From JABDDM01 sp038240295 (GTDB lineage: Bacteria > Bacteroidota > Ignavibacteria > Palsa-1295), in the NCBI GenBank assembly GCA_038240295.1, contig JBBSDW010000002.1, forward strand, positions 1 through 64,000: a stretch of 64,000 nt of DNA, in the 5' to 3' direction. Below are positions 36,059 through 43,887 of the stretch, in pieces. Below the pieces are notes generated by a model, which was not told where the DNA came from, ran no database searches, and worked only from the letters and a program-made list of their open reading frames with translations. The position numbers and the translations under genes were made by a program. How positions within the stretch are numbered: the stretch's first letter is position 1; each line of letters starts with the position of its first letter.

Positions 36059-36889
36059 GTGTCAGAAATTGCTTTGCATCATGAGGTTGAGGTAGGCGAG
36101 GAGATCGCGCATTCGCATGCGGCGACGAGTACGGGCATTTGGTCTGGGAAGATCTTTATGTGGCTGTTCCTTTGCCAGGATGCGCTTGCGTTCTTTGGGT
36201 TGTTTGCGGCGTATCTATCGGTGCGTATCGGTGCGGGGTCGCTTTGGCCTGCGCCTGGTATGACGCATCCGGCGGCGGGGATCGAGCCTAATCCGCTCAA
36301 CATCAACCTGACTGCGGTCAACACGTTCATTCTGATCTGTTCGAGCGTGACGATGGTGCAGAGTTTGAAGTCGATCGTCAACGGCGATAAGAAGAACATG
36401 ACACGCTGGCTGATCGCAACTGCAGTGGGCGGCGCGATCTTCATGGGGATCCAGTTCTTCGAATACAACAAACTGATCCATCACGAAGGCTTGAAGATGC
36501 CGAACAGTCTCTTCGATGCGACGTTCTTCATCTTGACCGGTTTCCACGGCATGCACGTACTTGCTGGCGTGGTCTACCTATCGGCACTGACGGCCGCGGC
36601 GAATGCGGGAGTGGCTGGTAAGCGAAAGTGGGATGTGGTCGTGTTGCTCATAAGCATCGGACTCGCGTTCGCACTGCGTCAGGCGATCCTGTCGTTCTTC
36701 GGCTTGGATACAATGCTCGCTTCGATCATCGGTTCGCTCTATGGGCTGATGCTCATCTCGACATTCATGGGCCTCAAGTGGCTGCAAAAAACTTCGGACG
36801 TTCCGAGGTTGATCGAGGTGGCAGGACTCTACTGGCATTTCGTCGATCTTGTCTGGATCATTCTTTTTACACTCGTATATTTGATCTGA
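36059..36889 (+). CDS. ctaE: Cytochrome c oxidase subunit III
   Basis: 276 residues, start GTG at 36059. About seven membrane helices. WSGKIFMWLFLCQDALAFFGLFAAYL opens the first pair; FFILTGFHGMHVLAGVVYL is the conserved GFHxxHV segment of subunit III. EVAGLYWHFVDLVWIILFTLVYLI closes the protein with the typical WHFVDxVW motif. It belongs to the inner-membrane haem-copper oxidase and supports subunit I proton uptake. Subunit IV follows 140 bases on; subunits I and II are not in the window. Confidence 0.94.
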   Translation: MSEIALHHEVEVGEEIAHSHAATSTGIWSGKIFMWLFLCQDALAFFGLFAAYLSVRIGAGSLWPAPGMTHPAAGIEPNPLNINLTAVNTFILICSSVTMVQSLKSIVNGDKKNMTRWLIATAVGGAIFMGIQFFEYNKLIHHEGLKMPNSLFDATFFILTGFHGMHVLAGVVYLSALTAAANAGVAGKRKWDVVVLLISIGLAFALRQAILSFFGLDTMLASIIGSLYGLMLISTFMGLKWLQKTSDVPRLIEVAGLYWHFVDLVWIILFTLVYLI

Positions 36890-36932
36890 GGAGAGGGGAG
36901 TTTTGTATTGAGGCATTAGGGATCGGGGAGGG

Positions 36933-37000
36933 GAGACGGACCGGACTACCGTCCCACGCGAGGACTACCGTCGACGCGAGGACTACCCGTCCATCGCGAA
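36933..37000. repeat. CGTGGGACG-family repeat copy
   Basis: 36933-36962 (GAGACGGACCGGACTACCGT then CCCACGCGAG) matches the right arm at 24347-24376. Following it, GCGAGGACTACC words recur to about 37000. It separates the two cytochrome oxidase genes. Confidence 0.65.
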
Positions 37001-37029
37001 CGAGTTTAAGCTTTTTTTTATAGAGAACC

Positions 37030-37344
37030 ATGGCAGAAGCAGGGACACACACAGAAGAGGGCAAGCACGCACACCCGAATTACATGGCGGTGTTCATCGC
37101 GCTTATCATTTTGACTGCGGTCGAGGTTGGGATCGCTCAAGCCGGCTTGCCGCATACGGCGATGGTAGTTTTGCTCATCGCACTCGCGCTGGTCAAAGCC
37201 GGACTCGTCGCGCAGTATTTTATGCATTTGAAATACGATGCAAAATTCCTGAGCGTGATCGCTTACGTACCGCTTATCGTCGCAGGAATTCTGATCACGA
37301 TGCTCTCGGTCGAGTGGGCATTCCAGCCGCACTGGCTTTTCTAA
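37030..37344 (+). CDS. ctaF: Cytochrome c oxidase subunit IV
   Basis: 104 residues with three membrane helices: YMAVFIALIILTAVEVGIA, AMVVLLIALALVKAGLVAQYF and IAYVPLIVAGILITMLSVEW. YFMHLKYDAKF between helices 2 and 3 is the hallmark of the prokaryotic subunit IV family (YFMHL). The His-rich N-terminus (HTEEGKHAHPNY) is typical. It sits next to subunit III in the inner membrane and helps assembly or stability. A small membrane ORF follows 12 bases on. Confidence 0.9.
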   Translation: MAEAGTHTEEGKHAHPNYMAVFIALIILTAVEVGIAQAGLPHTAMVVLLIALALVKAGLVAQYFMHLKYDAKFLSVIAYVPLIVAGILITMLSVEWAFQPHWLF

Positions 37345-37356
37345 GAAGCATTTCAC

Positions 37357-37506
37357 ATGGTCCCAGCACCTTCGCCTTTTCCGCCACCTTCCGTCCTGAC
37401 GCCAAGTCAGCGGAGTTTTCGCAAAGTGCTTTATATCGGCCTCGGTGTATGGATCACGCTCATGTTCCTTTTCCTCGCCGCCTGCATCATCATCGACTGG
37501 CACTAA
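37357..37506 (+). CDS. 49-residue single-span membrane ORF in the oxidase operon
   Basis: ATG 37357 to TAA 37504-37506, 49 residues. A Pro/Ser-rich N-terminus (PAPSPFPPPSVLTPS) and a basic patch (QRSFRK) lead into one helix, VLYIGLGVWITLMFLFLAAC, ending in IIIDWH. It starts 12 bases after subunit IV on the same strand, so it is probably co-transcribed. Small single-span proteins often accompany cytochrome oxidases as assembly or accessory subunits. No family was recognised. Confidence 0.6.
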   Translation: MVPAPSPFPPPSVLTPSQRSFRKVLYIGLGVWITLMFLFLAACIIIDWH

Positions 37507-37552
37507 GGGGCAAGTATGAATGATGAGTGATGAAGTATGAAGGACGTTGTAA

Positions 37553-37761
37553 ACGTAGCGCGAGCTTTTGCTTGCGCTTTTTCTTTGTCATCCAGTTTGC
37601 GGCGAACGTAGGGTAAGATCCTTCAGGCACCTTTGAATTTTACGAGACCAGTCATTGCGTTGGTGCCTTCAGGATGACCAGTCTAAATCTGTCTGGTAAT
37701 TTTTTGGAGTTGTGCTTCTGTAAACGAATCGCAAGCTGAAGCTCGCGCTACGTTTGGAGGT
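37553..37761. repeat. Dispersed composite repeat, copy A
   Basis: It starts with a GCGCGAGC TTTT GCTTGCGC hairpin. AAGATCCTTCAGGCAC pairs imperfectly with GTGCCTTCAGGATGAC. A TAAATCTGT-TGGTAATTTTTT segment follows, and the copy ends with CGCAAGCTGAAGCTCGCG. The core 37608-37760 matches 60918-61062 in order and orientation. It fills the gap between the oxidase operon and the converging DUF3501 gene. Confidence 0.85.
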
Positions 37762-37772
37762 TCGCGTTTTTT

Positions 37773-38360
37773 TTAAATCGACTCGGTGAGATCTTCGAGC
37801 AGGGCTTCGCGCTGGTCTTCGGTTAGTGGGGCGGTGTAATCGTAGTTGCGGTGGCGAAGTACGAGCGAGACCGGGGTGTGGGGTGAGCGCATGTTCTGGA
37901 CGTCTTCGTCCGTTAATTTCCACTTGAGATATTGCACAGCGCTGATGCGATCTTGCGCGGCCTGGGCTTCGTCGAATTGGGTGGTGATCTCGTGATCACC
38001 GATCTTGAAATATACCGAGTTATATCCGAGTCCGATCAGCGAATCGAGTATGGGTTTGATCAGATCTTTGTCGGTGATCTCGATGAGGAGTGTTGCAGAG
38101 ATCTCGTGATCGGCTGGTATGAGCTGGTTATAAACGTCGATCTCATGCTGTATGGCTTCATCGTGCACGAGTCGTTCGGTGCGCGCCATTTCCTGAATCT
38201 GAAAGAGCACCGTCTCGCGATTTTCGAAGACAAAGGTCATGTTCGGACCCACCGAAATTCTTCGCAGCTTTTTGATCGCGATCACATGCTCGCGAAGCTC
38301 TTTGCGCTCTTTCTCGTACTGCACGAGGTCTTTGATCTCAGATAATTGGATCGGCTTCAT
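37773..38360 (-). CDS. DUF3501 family protein
   Basis: 195 residues. MKPIQLSEIKDLVQYEKERKELREHVIAIKKLRRISVGPNMTFVFENRETV is reproduced here only in part: the diagnostic pieces are YEKERKELREHVIAIKK and VGPNMTFVFENRETVLFQIQEM, typical of DUF3501. Such genes nearly always lie beside a rubrerythrin and a GlpC/HdrD-like Fe-S protein, as here. Function is unknown; a role with the Fe-S oxidoreductase is inferred. It starts 15 bases after the Fe-S gene stop, so they form one operon. Confidence 0.85.
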   Translation of the reverse strand: MKPIQLSEIKDLVQYEKERKELREHVIAIKKLRRISVGPNMTFVFENRETVLFQIQEMARTERLVHDEAIQHEIDVYNQLIPADHEISATLLIEITDKDLIKPILDSLIGLGYNSVYFKIGDHEITTQFDEAQAAQDRISAVQYLKWKLTDEDVQNMRSPHTPVSLVLRHRNYDYTAPLTEDQREALLEDLTESI

Positions 38361-38375
38361 ATTCGAAAAAACAGT

Positions 38376-39749
38376 TTAAGGTGTAACGGTTTGAGCGAGC
38401 TCTTTGGCGTTCAGGCTTCGCGCCGGATTTTTGTGCGTCGTGAATCCCATCGCATGGTAGATGACTTCGATCGGATGAAAGGGATCGGTGTTCGTGCCCT
38501 GCTCGATATGCAAATGCGAGAGCACACAATCGCTGACCACCGTCGCAGCGGGCTGTTCTTTTTCGATCGCCTTGAATAATTTTTTTCCCACTTCGATCGA
38601 GATTGGAAAATATTCGGTCTTCATCGACCACGATCCGTCATGTCCCGAGCATTGCTGCACCATCGTCACTTTGGTATTCGGCAAAAGCTTAAGCAGGTCG
38701 CGCGAAGGATAGCCGATGTTCTGAAATTTGAGATGGCAGGGCAGATGATAGGTGATCTGACCGCCGATTGAATTCGGAAATTCCGCGTGCAATAATTTTT
38801 GCTTGTGCAGCTTCATCAAATATTCCATCGGATCGAGTATGGCCGCCTTTATCGCTTTAGCAGCTTCTTTATTCGTCGCGTAATTTTCGTATTCATCGCG
38901 CAGCATCAGCGAGCAGCTCGGGCTCATCGCGATGATCTTGTAGCCTTGTTGAACGATGGGATGCAAGCGTGCAATGTTTCGATCAACAGTGGCAGCCGTC
39001 TTTGCCACGTCTCCCGTCCCAAGTTCAGGCATCCCGCAGCATTCCTGCTCGGGCGCGATCGTGAGAATATTATTCGCTTCGAGGATCTCGACAAACTGCT
39101 TTCCGATCCAGGGCTTATTGTTGTTGAGCATGCAGGTGAAAAAAAGCGCGACCTTATCGGCGGGCGCCAGCAGCGTCACCTTCGGGCGACTGTCGACCCA
39201 ATCGCGAAACGTCTCGCCATAATAAAGCGGAAGTTTTTTATCTTTGTGAATACCGATCGCGGCCTGCATGATCGAGCGCACGGTCGGATTGTGATTCGCC
39301 CAGTTCATGATGCCCGGAATGGCAGAACCAAGTTTTCCTGTTCGATCGGCATCACCCAAAAAGGCATCGCGCAATTTTTCTTTTGGCGACTTCCCCTCTT
39401 CCTTCACCTCGATGGCTTGTGCGCGCAAGAGCAATCTTGGAAAGTCAAGCATGTATTCGTGCGGCGGCGTGTAGGGGCACTTCGGATAGCAGAGTTTGCA
39501 CTGATAGCAAAAATCGACGACATGCTTGTAATCGCCTTTCGTTAGCTGCTCGACCGGATTCTCATGGCCGATCCCTGCCGCGGTTTGTGTATCATCGATC
39601 GTATCGATGCGGTCGAAGAGGTCGTTGAATGGCGGACAAAGTCCATCACAAAGCCTGCAACCGTTACAGACATCGAGGACCTTCTTGAATTCCGTTTGCA
39701 GATCCTCTTGTTTCCAATAGAGCGGATCATGCGGATCAAAAACCATCAT
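38376..39749 (-). CDS. (Fe-S)-binding oxidoreductase, GlpC/HdrD-like
   Basis: 457 residues. Two 4Fe-4S sites lie near residues 28-100: CNGCRLCDGLC and CYQCKLCYPKC. The C-terminal half has cysteine-rich CCG-type domains, with CCGMPELGTGD at about 238 and CSGHDGSW at about 360. It is a soluble or membrane-associated electron carrier, probably moving electrons between a quinone or flavin donor and the rubrerythrin system. DUF3501 follows 15 bases downstream; the rubrerythrin gene is 229 bases upstream on the same strand. Confidence 0.88.
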   Translation of the reverse strand: MMVFDPHDPLYWKQEDLQTEFKKVLDVCNGCRLCDGLCPPFNDLFDRIDTIDDTQTAAGIGHENPVEQLTKGDYKHVVDFCYQCKLCYPKCPYTPPHEYMLDFPRLLLRAQAIEVKEEGKSPKEKLRDAFLGDADRTGKLGSAIPGIMNWANHNPTVRSIMQAAIGIHKDKKLPLYYGETFRDWVDSRPKVTLLAPADKVALFFTCMLNNNKPWIGKQFVEILEANNILTIAPEQECCGMPELGTGDVAKTAATVDRNIARLHPIVQQGYKIIAMSPSCSLMLRDEYENYATNKEAAKAIKAAILDPMEYLMKLHKQKLLHAEFPNSIGGQITYHLPCHLKFQNIGYPSRDLLKLLPNTKVTMVQQCSGHDGSWSMKTEYFPISIEVGKKLFKAIEKEQPAATVVSDCVLSHLHIEQGTNTDPFHPIEVIYHAMGFTTHKNPARSLNAKELAQTVTP

Positions 39750-39978
39750 AAGAATTCACGCTATAATGTCGACAAATAAAACACCGCCCCGCCTTGCAAA
39801 GCGTTGATCCCTCGTTGCCGAAGGATACATCGCCCTTCACGAGCAAGACAGGGCAGTGACGTCATACGTTATGTATTAGGTAGAGTAAGGAGCAGCTTGC
39901 GCCACACCTTCTCTGATGCGTGACACTATGGTGTCACACACTTGGGTGCTGCATCGCGTAAATCGCGATGCGGCAATG

Positions 39979-40401
39979 TTATGCGTCGATCGTGTCGTGG
40001 GCTTTCTGGAAACGGCCTGCGTGCGATTTCTCGGCACGTGCAAGCGTTTCGAACCACTGGGCGATCTCGTCGAATCCTTCCTCACGTGCCGTGCGGGCAA
40101 AGCCAGGATACATCTCTGTGTATTCGTAGGTCTCACCTTCGATGGCGGCTTCGAGATTGATCGCTGTCTCGCCGATCGGCTTGCCGGTCGCCGGGTCGCC
40201 AACTTCCGCGAGAAATTCCATGTGGCCGAACGCATGTCCGGTTTCGCCCTCAGCGGTGTCGCGGAAGACGCCTGCGATGTCCGGATACCCTTCGATATCT
40301 GCCTGACGCGCAAAGTAAAGGTACCGGCGGTTCGCCTGCGATTCGCCTGCAAAGCCTTCTTTCAAGTTCACAAACGTTTTTGAATCTTTTAAATCTGCCA
40401 T
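39979..40401 (-). CDS. rbr: Rubrerythrin, diiron domain only
   Basis: 140 residues from ATG 40401, which has a good AGGAGAT ribosome site upstream. The ferritin-like four-helix bundle supplies Glu/His iron ligands in [32 protein letters not shown] and [13 protein letters not shown]. The C-terminal rubredoxin domain of classical rubrerythrin is missing, so it must take electrons from another carrier, possibly the neighbouring Fe-S protein. It reduces hydrogen peroxide in the cytoplasm. It lies 34 bases after the glycosyltransferase gene in the same direction. Confidence 0.92.
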   Translation of the reverse strand: MADLKDSKTFVNLKEGFAGESQANRRYLYFARQADIEGYPDIAGVFRDTAEGETGHAFGHMEFLAEVGDPATGKPIGETAINLEAAIEGETYEYTEMYPGFARTAREEGFDEIAQWFETLARAEKSHAGRFQKAHDTIDA

Positions 40402-40435
40402 GATGATGATCTCCTGATGATGTACGATGAGAAAT

Positions 40436-41809
40436 TCAGATGAAAACTTCTGATGGAATGGGTTGCGGCGTTTCGACTTTGAGACTTCCTGCCTCACTTC
40501 TTTTCCGAAGCCCGAGTATCCGGTCGATGCCGAGAACGACGAACGGCCAGTACACGCCCATAAGAAAAATTTGATAGCGCGGCGCAACAAAAAAGATCAT
40601 TGCCGTAACCGTGTTCACAACGAGCACGATCGAAATAAGTCGCATGCCGAAATGCCCAGTCATCGAGATTGAGCTCGAGTGCGCATAACTCCACATTCCA
40701 AAGACAGCCACGGCGAGTGTCGACAGAGCGAGTGCGATGTATACGGCCCGTTTGGATTCAGGATTATACCAGTCGAATAGCCAAAGCATCGCGACCTTTT
40801 TTATGTCGAGCAAGATCGTTTGCGAAGGATGTTTGCGAATCCACTCGGTTGCGGTTTTGCTTAGCATCGCCGACTCCTCAACTTCGAGTTGCGACGTGAT
40901 CACTCCCGATGGGACCACCGTCGCCACAAGCGTGTCGGTTGGTGCGATCACGCCTCCCGATGCATTCCAGCCACTGCCTGTTGCGAGTGGATTGTTGCCC
41001 TTCCAAAGATTTAGTCCACCGCTCGTGCTGCCGGGAATAAAAGCCTGAAAGGTCTCGACGTTGCGGACAGTCCAGGGTATTATCACCGCAAGCATAACTA
41101 CGCCCACAATGGCAACTGCGAGAATCGACTCCTTTAATTTGTGCCGAGAAGTAACGAGAAAGTAGATAGCCGTGCAAGCGATCGTAAGCGGCGCCTCGGC
41201 GCGGAATAGCGTCAGCACTCCAGCGACAAGGCCCAGAAGAAACGCTCTCAGCAACGCTCTACCTCCGAATTGTACCGCAACCCAAAGCAGGCATGCTGCA
41301 TAGATGAAGAGCGCGTTCAGGAATAACGCTTCAGTCGCAACGCCGAACGTAGCGCTCGTAAAAACAAACGCCGGATAGAGCGCCGCGCTCCATGCGGAGA
41401 GCTGTGTCAAGCGCGCATACTGAAACAGCCGATCGACAAGCTTCGCAGAAAAATAAACGAACCCAACCCCGCAAAAAACCTGGATAAAAAAGATCGCGAG
41501 ATAACCGCCGAGTTGATCGCCAAAGAGCCAAAGTCCGAAGAGATGGATCATCGTGGTGCCGGGCGGCATAAAGGCGGTCGGGACAAGCACCGGCGGTTGC
41601 TGCATCAGCTGCCAGTGCATGGAATACCCATGACCGGCAAGAAGATTTCGCGCGATCTCGCCATATTCCCAAAGCCTTGGATTATCTATCGCAGCAAAGG
41701 GCAGCATCGCGATCCGAACCACGAACGCTGCGACCAGTGGCCACAATAAGTCTCGCGGCTCCCCCTGCGTCTGGATACCACCGGCTTTTATCACTTCTTG
41801 ATCGGGCAA
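40436..41809 (-). CDS. ArnT/PMT-like membrane glycosyltransferase (GT39-type)
   Basis: 457 residues with about ten membrane helices. Residues 38-70 contain NPRLWEYGEIARNLLAGHGYS, the ExARNLLxGxGY pattern of the ArnT/dolichyl-phosphate mannosyltransferase superfamily. Helix-rich segments follow (FLLGLVAGVLTLFRAEAP). A periplasmic region has LNLWKGNNPLATGSGW, which fits the family's lipid-linked sugar transferases. It probably transfers a sugar from polyprenyl phosphate to an unknown acceptor at the periplasmic face. Its ATG lies 19 bases inside the Fur-family gene. Its place in a redox cluster is unexplained. Confidence 0.8.
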   Translation of the reverse strand: MPDQEVIKAGGIQTQGEPRDLLWPLVAAFVVRIAMLPFAAIDNPRLWEYGEIARNLLAGHGYSMHWQLMQQPPVLVPTAFMPPGTTMIHLFGLWLFGDQLGGYLAIFFIQVFCGVGFVYFSAKLVDRLFQYARLTQLSAWSAALYPAFVFTSATFGVATEALFLNALFIYAACLLWVAVQFGGRALLRAFLLGLVAGVLTLFRAEAPLTIACTAIYFLVTSRHKLKESILAVAIVGVVMLAVIIPWTVRNVETFQAFIPGSTSGGLNLWKGNNPLATGSGWNASGGVIAPTDTLVATVVPSGVITSQLEVEESAMLSKTATEWIRKHPSQTILLDIKKVAMLWLFDWYNPESKRAVYIALALSTLAVAVFGMWSYAHSSSISMTGHFGMRLISIVLVVNTVTAMIFFVAPRYQIFLMGVYWPFVVLGIDRILGLRKRSEAGSLKVETPQPIPSEVFI

Positions 41810-42198
41810 TCTGGGCAGCGTCCGAACAGATCGACCTTGACCTCGAGCACTTCACATCCCTTGAGCAGCGCACTCTTTGGCGGCTGCATTGTAGCGGCTA
41901 CCGGCAGGTCGATGATCTTTCCACAATTGTTGCACTGAAAGTGTGAGTGCGCCCCGAGCATGCCGTCATATCGGACGACCTTGCCGGCAGTCTGCACTTC
42001 ATGAATCACTCCTTCGCTCACGAGCAACCGAAGGTTACGATAGACGGTACCAAGTGAGATCGAGCTAATTTTCTTGCGAGCGAGCCGATAGACCTCTTCG
42101 GCATCGGGATGTGCGTGTGAGCGCTGCACGACATCGAGGACCAGCGATCGCTGCTTCGTACTCCGCCTTTCCGGGGGTTGGAGAATCCTCTTCGGCAT
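41791..42198 (-). CDS. Fur-family regulator, PerR-like
   Basis: 135 residues. Winged-helix half: KQRSLVLDVVQRSHAHPDAEEVYRLARKK, then SLGTVYRNLRLLVSEG. Metal half: HSHFQCNNCGKIIDLP holds His and the first structural zinc CxxC; GRCPDC gives the second pair. With rubrerythrin in the same operon, a peroxide-sensing PerR role is more likely than iron sensing, but residues that separate the two cannot be judged with certainty. It probably represses its own operon. A Fur/PerR operator was not identified. It overlaps the glycosyltransferase gene by 19 bases. Confidence 0.88.
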   Translation of the reverse strand: MPKRILQPPERRSTKQRSLVLDVVQRSHAHPDAEEVYRLARKKISSISLGTVYRNLRLLVSEGVIHEVQTAGKVVRYDGMLGAHSHFQCNNCGKIIDLPVAATMQPPKSALLKGCEVLEVKVDLFGRCPDCPIKK

Positions 42199-42357
42199 AT
42201 CCTTAACAGTAACAATTCTTATTAGCGGGATTGTAAAGCCAATGGAGTACGCAAAGATTCCGCGAATTCCCCTGCCCTGTCAGAGGCTTGCACGTATGAA
42301 GCCAAAAGTGGACTTATTTTTGATGGGTCAGCGTGTGCAATCACAACTTCTTGACTC

Positions 42358-43026
42358 TTGAAGGTTTTCATTACAGGTGCTACGGGAATGGTCGGCAGCA
42401 CAACGCTGCAGGCTGCGTTAAGCGATAGTGCAGTGACGCACGTCACAGCGCTCGTACGAAGAGCATTGGCCCTCTCCGACCCAAAGCTTGAGGTGGTCGT
42501 CCATGAAGATTTTCTCGATTACTCGCGGCTGAACACGCTCTTCGCCCGGCAGGATGTATGCATTTGGTGCCTCGGCGTTTCGCAAACACGGCTACGATCG
42601 GAAGCCGAGTATACTCGGATCACGTATGAATATGCTCTCAGCGCTGCTTCCGCAATGTTGCAGGCCAATCCCGAAATAAGATTCATCTTCGTTAGCGGGG
42701 CAGGAGCCGATTCTAAAGAACAAAGTAAAACGCTCTTCGCACGAATTAAAGGGAAGACAGAGAACGCGTTGCTTCGACTTCCTTTCAAGTCTGGAAAACT
42801 TTATCTGCTCCGGCCCGCCGCGATCTCGCCGGGGCCGCAAGGTAATCCAAGCGGTCCGACAATGGAGCGAATGCTTTATCCATTTCATCCATTGCTTAGG
42901 CTCTTTCTTCCAGGATATTTTATTCGCGTTACCGATCTCGCGCAGGTGATTCTTCGGATCGTGATGCATGGAGCGCCTCAACAGCTCCTTGAGAATCGAG
43001 ACTTGCTGGCGTTGATCCAAAAATGA
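42358..43026 (+). CDS. NAD(P)H-binding atypical SDR protein
   Basis: 222 residues, start TTG at 42358. N-terminal KVFITGATGMVGSTTLQ is the GxxGxxG dinucleotide-binding loop of atypical SDRs. VCIWCLGVSQTRLRSEAEY and IRFIFVSGAGAD are beta-strands 4 and 5 of the Rossmann core. LYLLRPAAISPG matches the oxidoreductase HTATIP2/YbjT style. Substrate is unknown. It is coupled to the following SDR by ATGA overlap. Confidence 0.82.
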   Translation: MKVFITGATGMVGSTTLQAALSDSAVTHVTALVRRALALSDPKLEVVVHEDFLDYSRLNTLFARQDVCIWCLGVSQTRLRSEAEYTRITYEYALSAASAMLQANPEIRFIFVSGAGADSKEQSKTLFARIKGKTENALLRLPFKSGKLYLLRPAAISPGPQGNPSGPTMERMLYPFHPLLRLFLPGYFIRVTDLAQVILRIVMHGAPQQLLENRDLLALIQK

Positions 43027-43787
43027 ACAAAGGCATCGTCCTCGTAACCGGGGCTGGTAGAGGGATCGGCAGAGCGATAGCGGAGCTGTTTGCCGAGCAA
43101 CAGTATACGGTTGCCCTGGTATCGCGAACGCTCAGTGAAGTCGAAGATGCGGCAGAGCGGATCGTTAGCCGAGGAGGCACAGCCAGCGCATTCGTTTGCG
43201 ATATCGCCTCTTCGGAACAAGTCGCAAAATTGATCGGCGAGATCACTCGATCGCTTGGGCCAATTTCTATTCTGATCAACAACGCCGGTGTTGCACCATC
43301 CGCAAAACTTGAAGCAACAACCGACGAGCTCTGGAAGCAGACGATGGCAACGAATGTGAGTGGCGCGTTTTATCTGGCTCGGGCCTTGCAACCGGGCATG
43401 CGTGAGCGTGGTGGCGGTCAGATCCTCTCGATCGCATCGACCGCTGCCCTGCATGGCTACGCCTACACGGCTGCTTATTCGACCTCGAAACACGCGCTCC
43501 TTGGTTTGACACGTGCGCTCGCTGTAGAACTGGCTAAACAAAAGATTGCCGTCAATGCGCTGTGCCCGGGATTCGTCCGCACCGATATTGTCAAAACGAG
43601 TATCGAAAATATTGTAGCGAGGACTGGAAAATCGGCCGCAGAAGCCGAGTCGGAACTGGCAAAGCTCAATCAGGAGGGCAAACTGATCGAGCCGGAGGAA
43701 GTTGCGGCGCTTGCCTTAGCGGTGGTTGAATGGCCAGTGTTTCGCACCGGAAAGGCGGTCCTGATGGATGGAACACTTATTGATTGA
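43023..43787 (+). CDS. Classical SDR dehydrogenase, FabG-like
   Basis: 254 residues. TGAGRGIGRAIAELF is the cofactor loop, NNAG the structural motif, SIAST the catalytic Ser region, and YSTSK the Tyr-x-x-x-Lys catalytic pair. The C-terminus has CPGFVRTDIV and GKAVLMDGT. Arg after SRT suggests NADPH preference. Length and motifs fit 3-oxoacyl-ACP reductase-like SDRs; the real substrate is open. It overlaps the previous gene by 4 bases and is followed after 100 bases by hflX. Confidence 0.88.
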   Translation: MNKGIVLVTGAGRGIGRAIAELFAEQQYTVALVSRTLSEVEDAAERIVSRGGTASAFVCDIASSEQVAKLIGEITRSLGPISILINNAGVAPSAKLEATTDELWKQTMATNVSGAFYLARALQPGMRERGGGQILSIASTAALHGYAYTAAYSTSKHALLGLTRALAVELAKQKIAVNALCPGFVRTDIVKTSIENIVARTGKSAAEAESELAKLNQEGKLIEPEEVAALALAVVEWPVFRTGKAVLMDGTLID

Positions 43788-43887
43788 AGACGTAACAACG
43801 ATCCAAGATCGTTTGAAAAGCGACGCTCGATGAATTGAACAACGAATGAGCGTCTGAGTCGGTTAAGATATACCAAGGAGACATCTA

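Noticed and set aside
38799..39545. Plus-strand frame of 248 codons opposite the Fe-S oxidoreductase
   Set aside because: The opposite strand carries intact cysteine motifs; this frame has no recognisable features.
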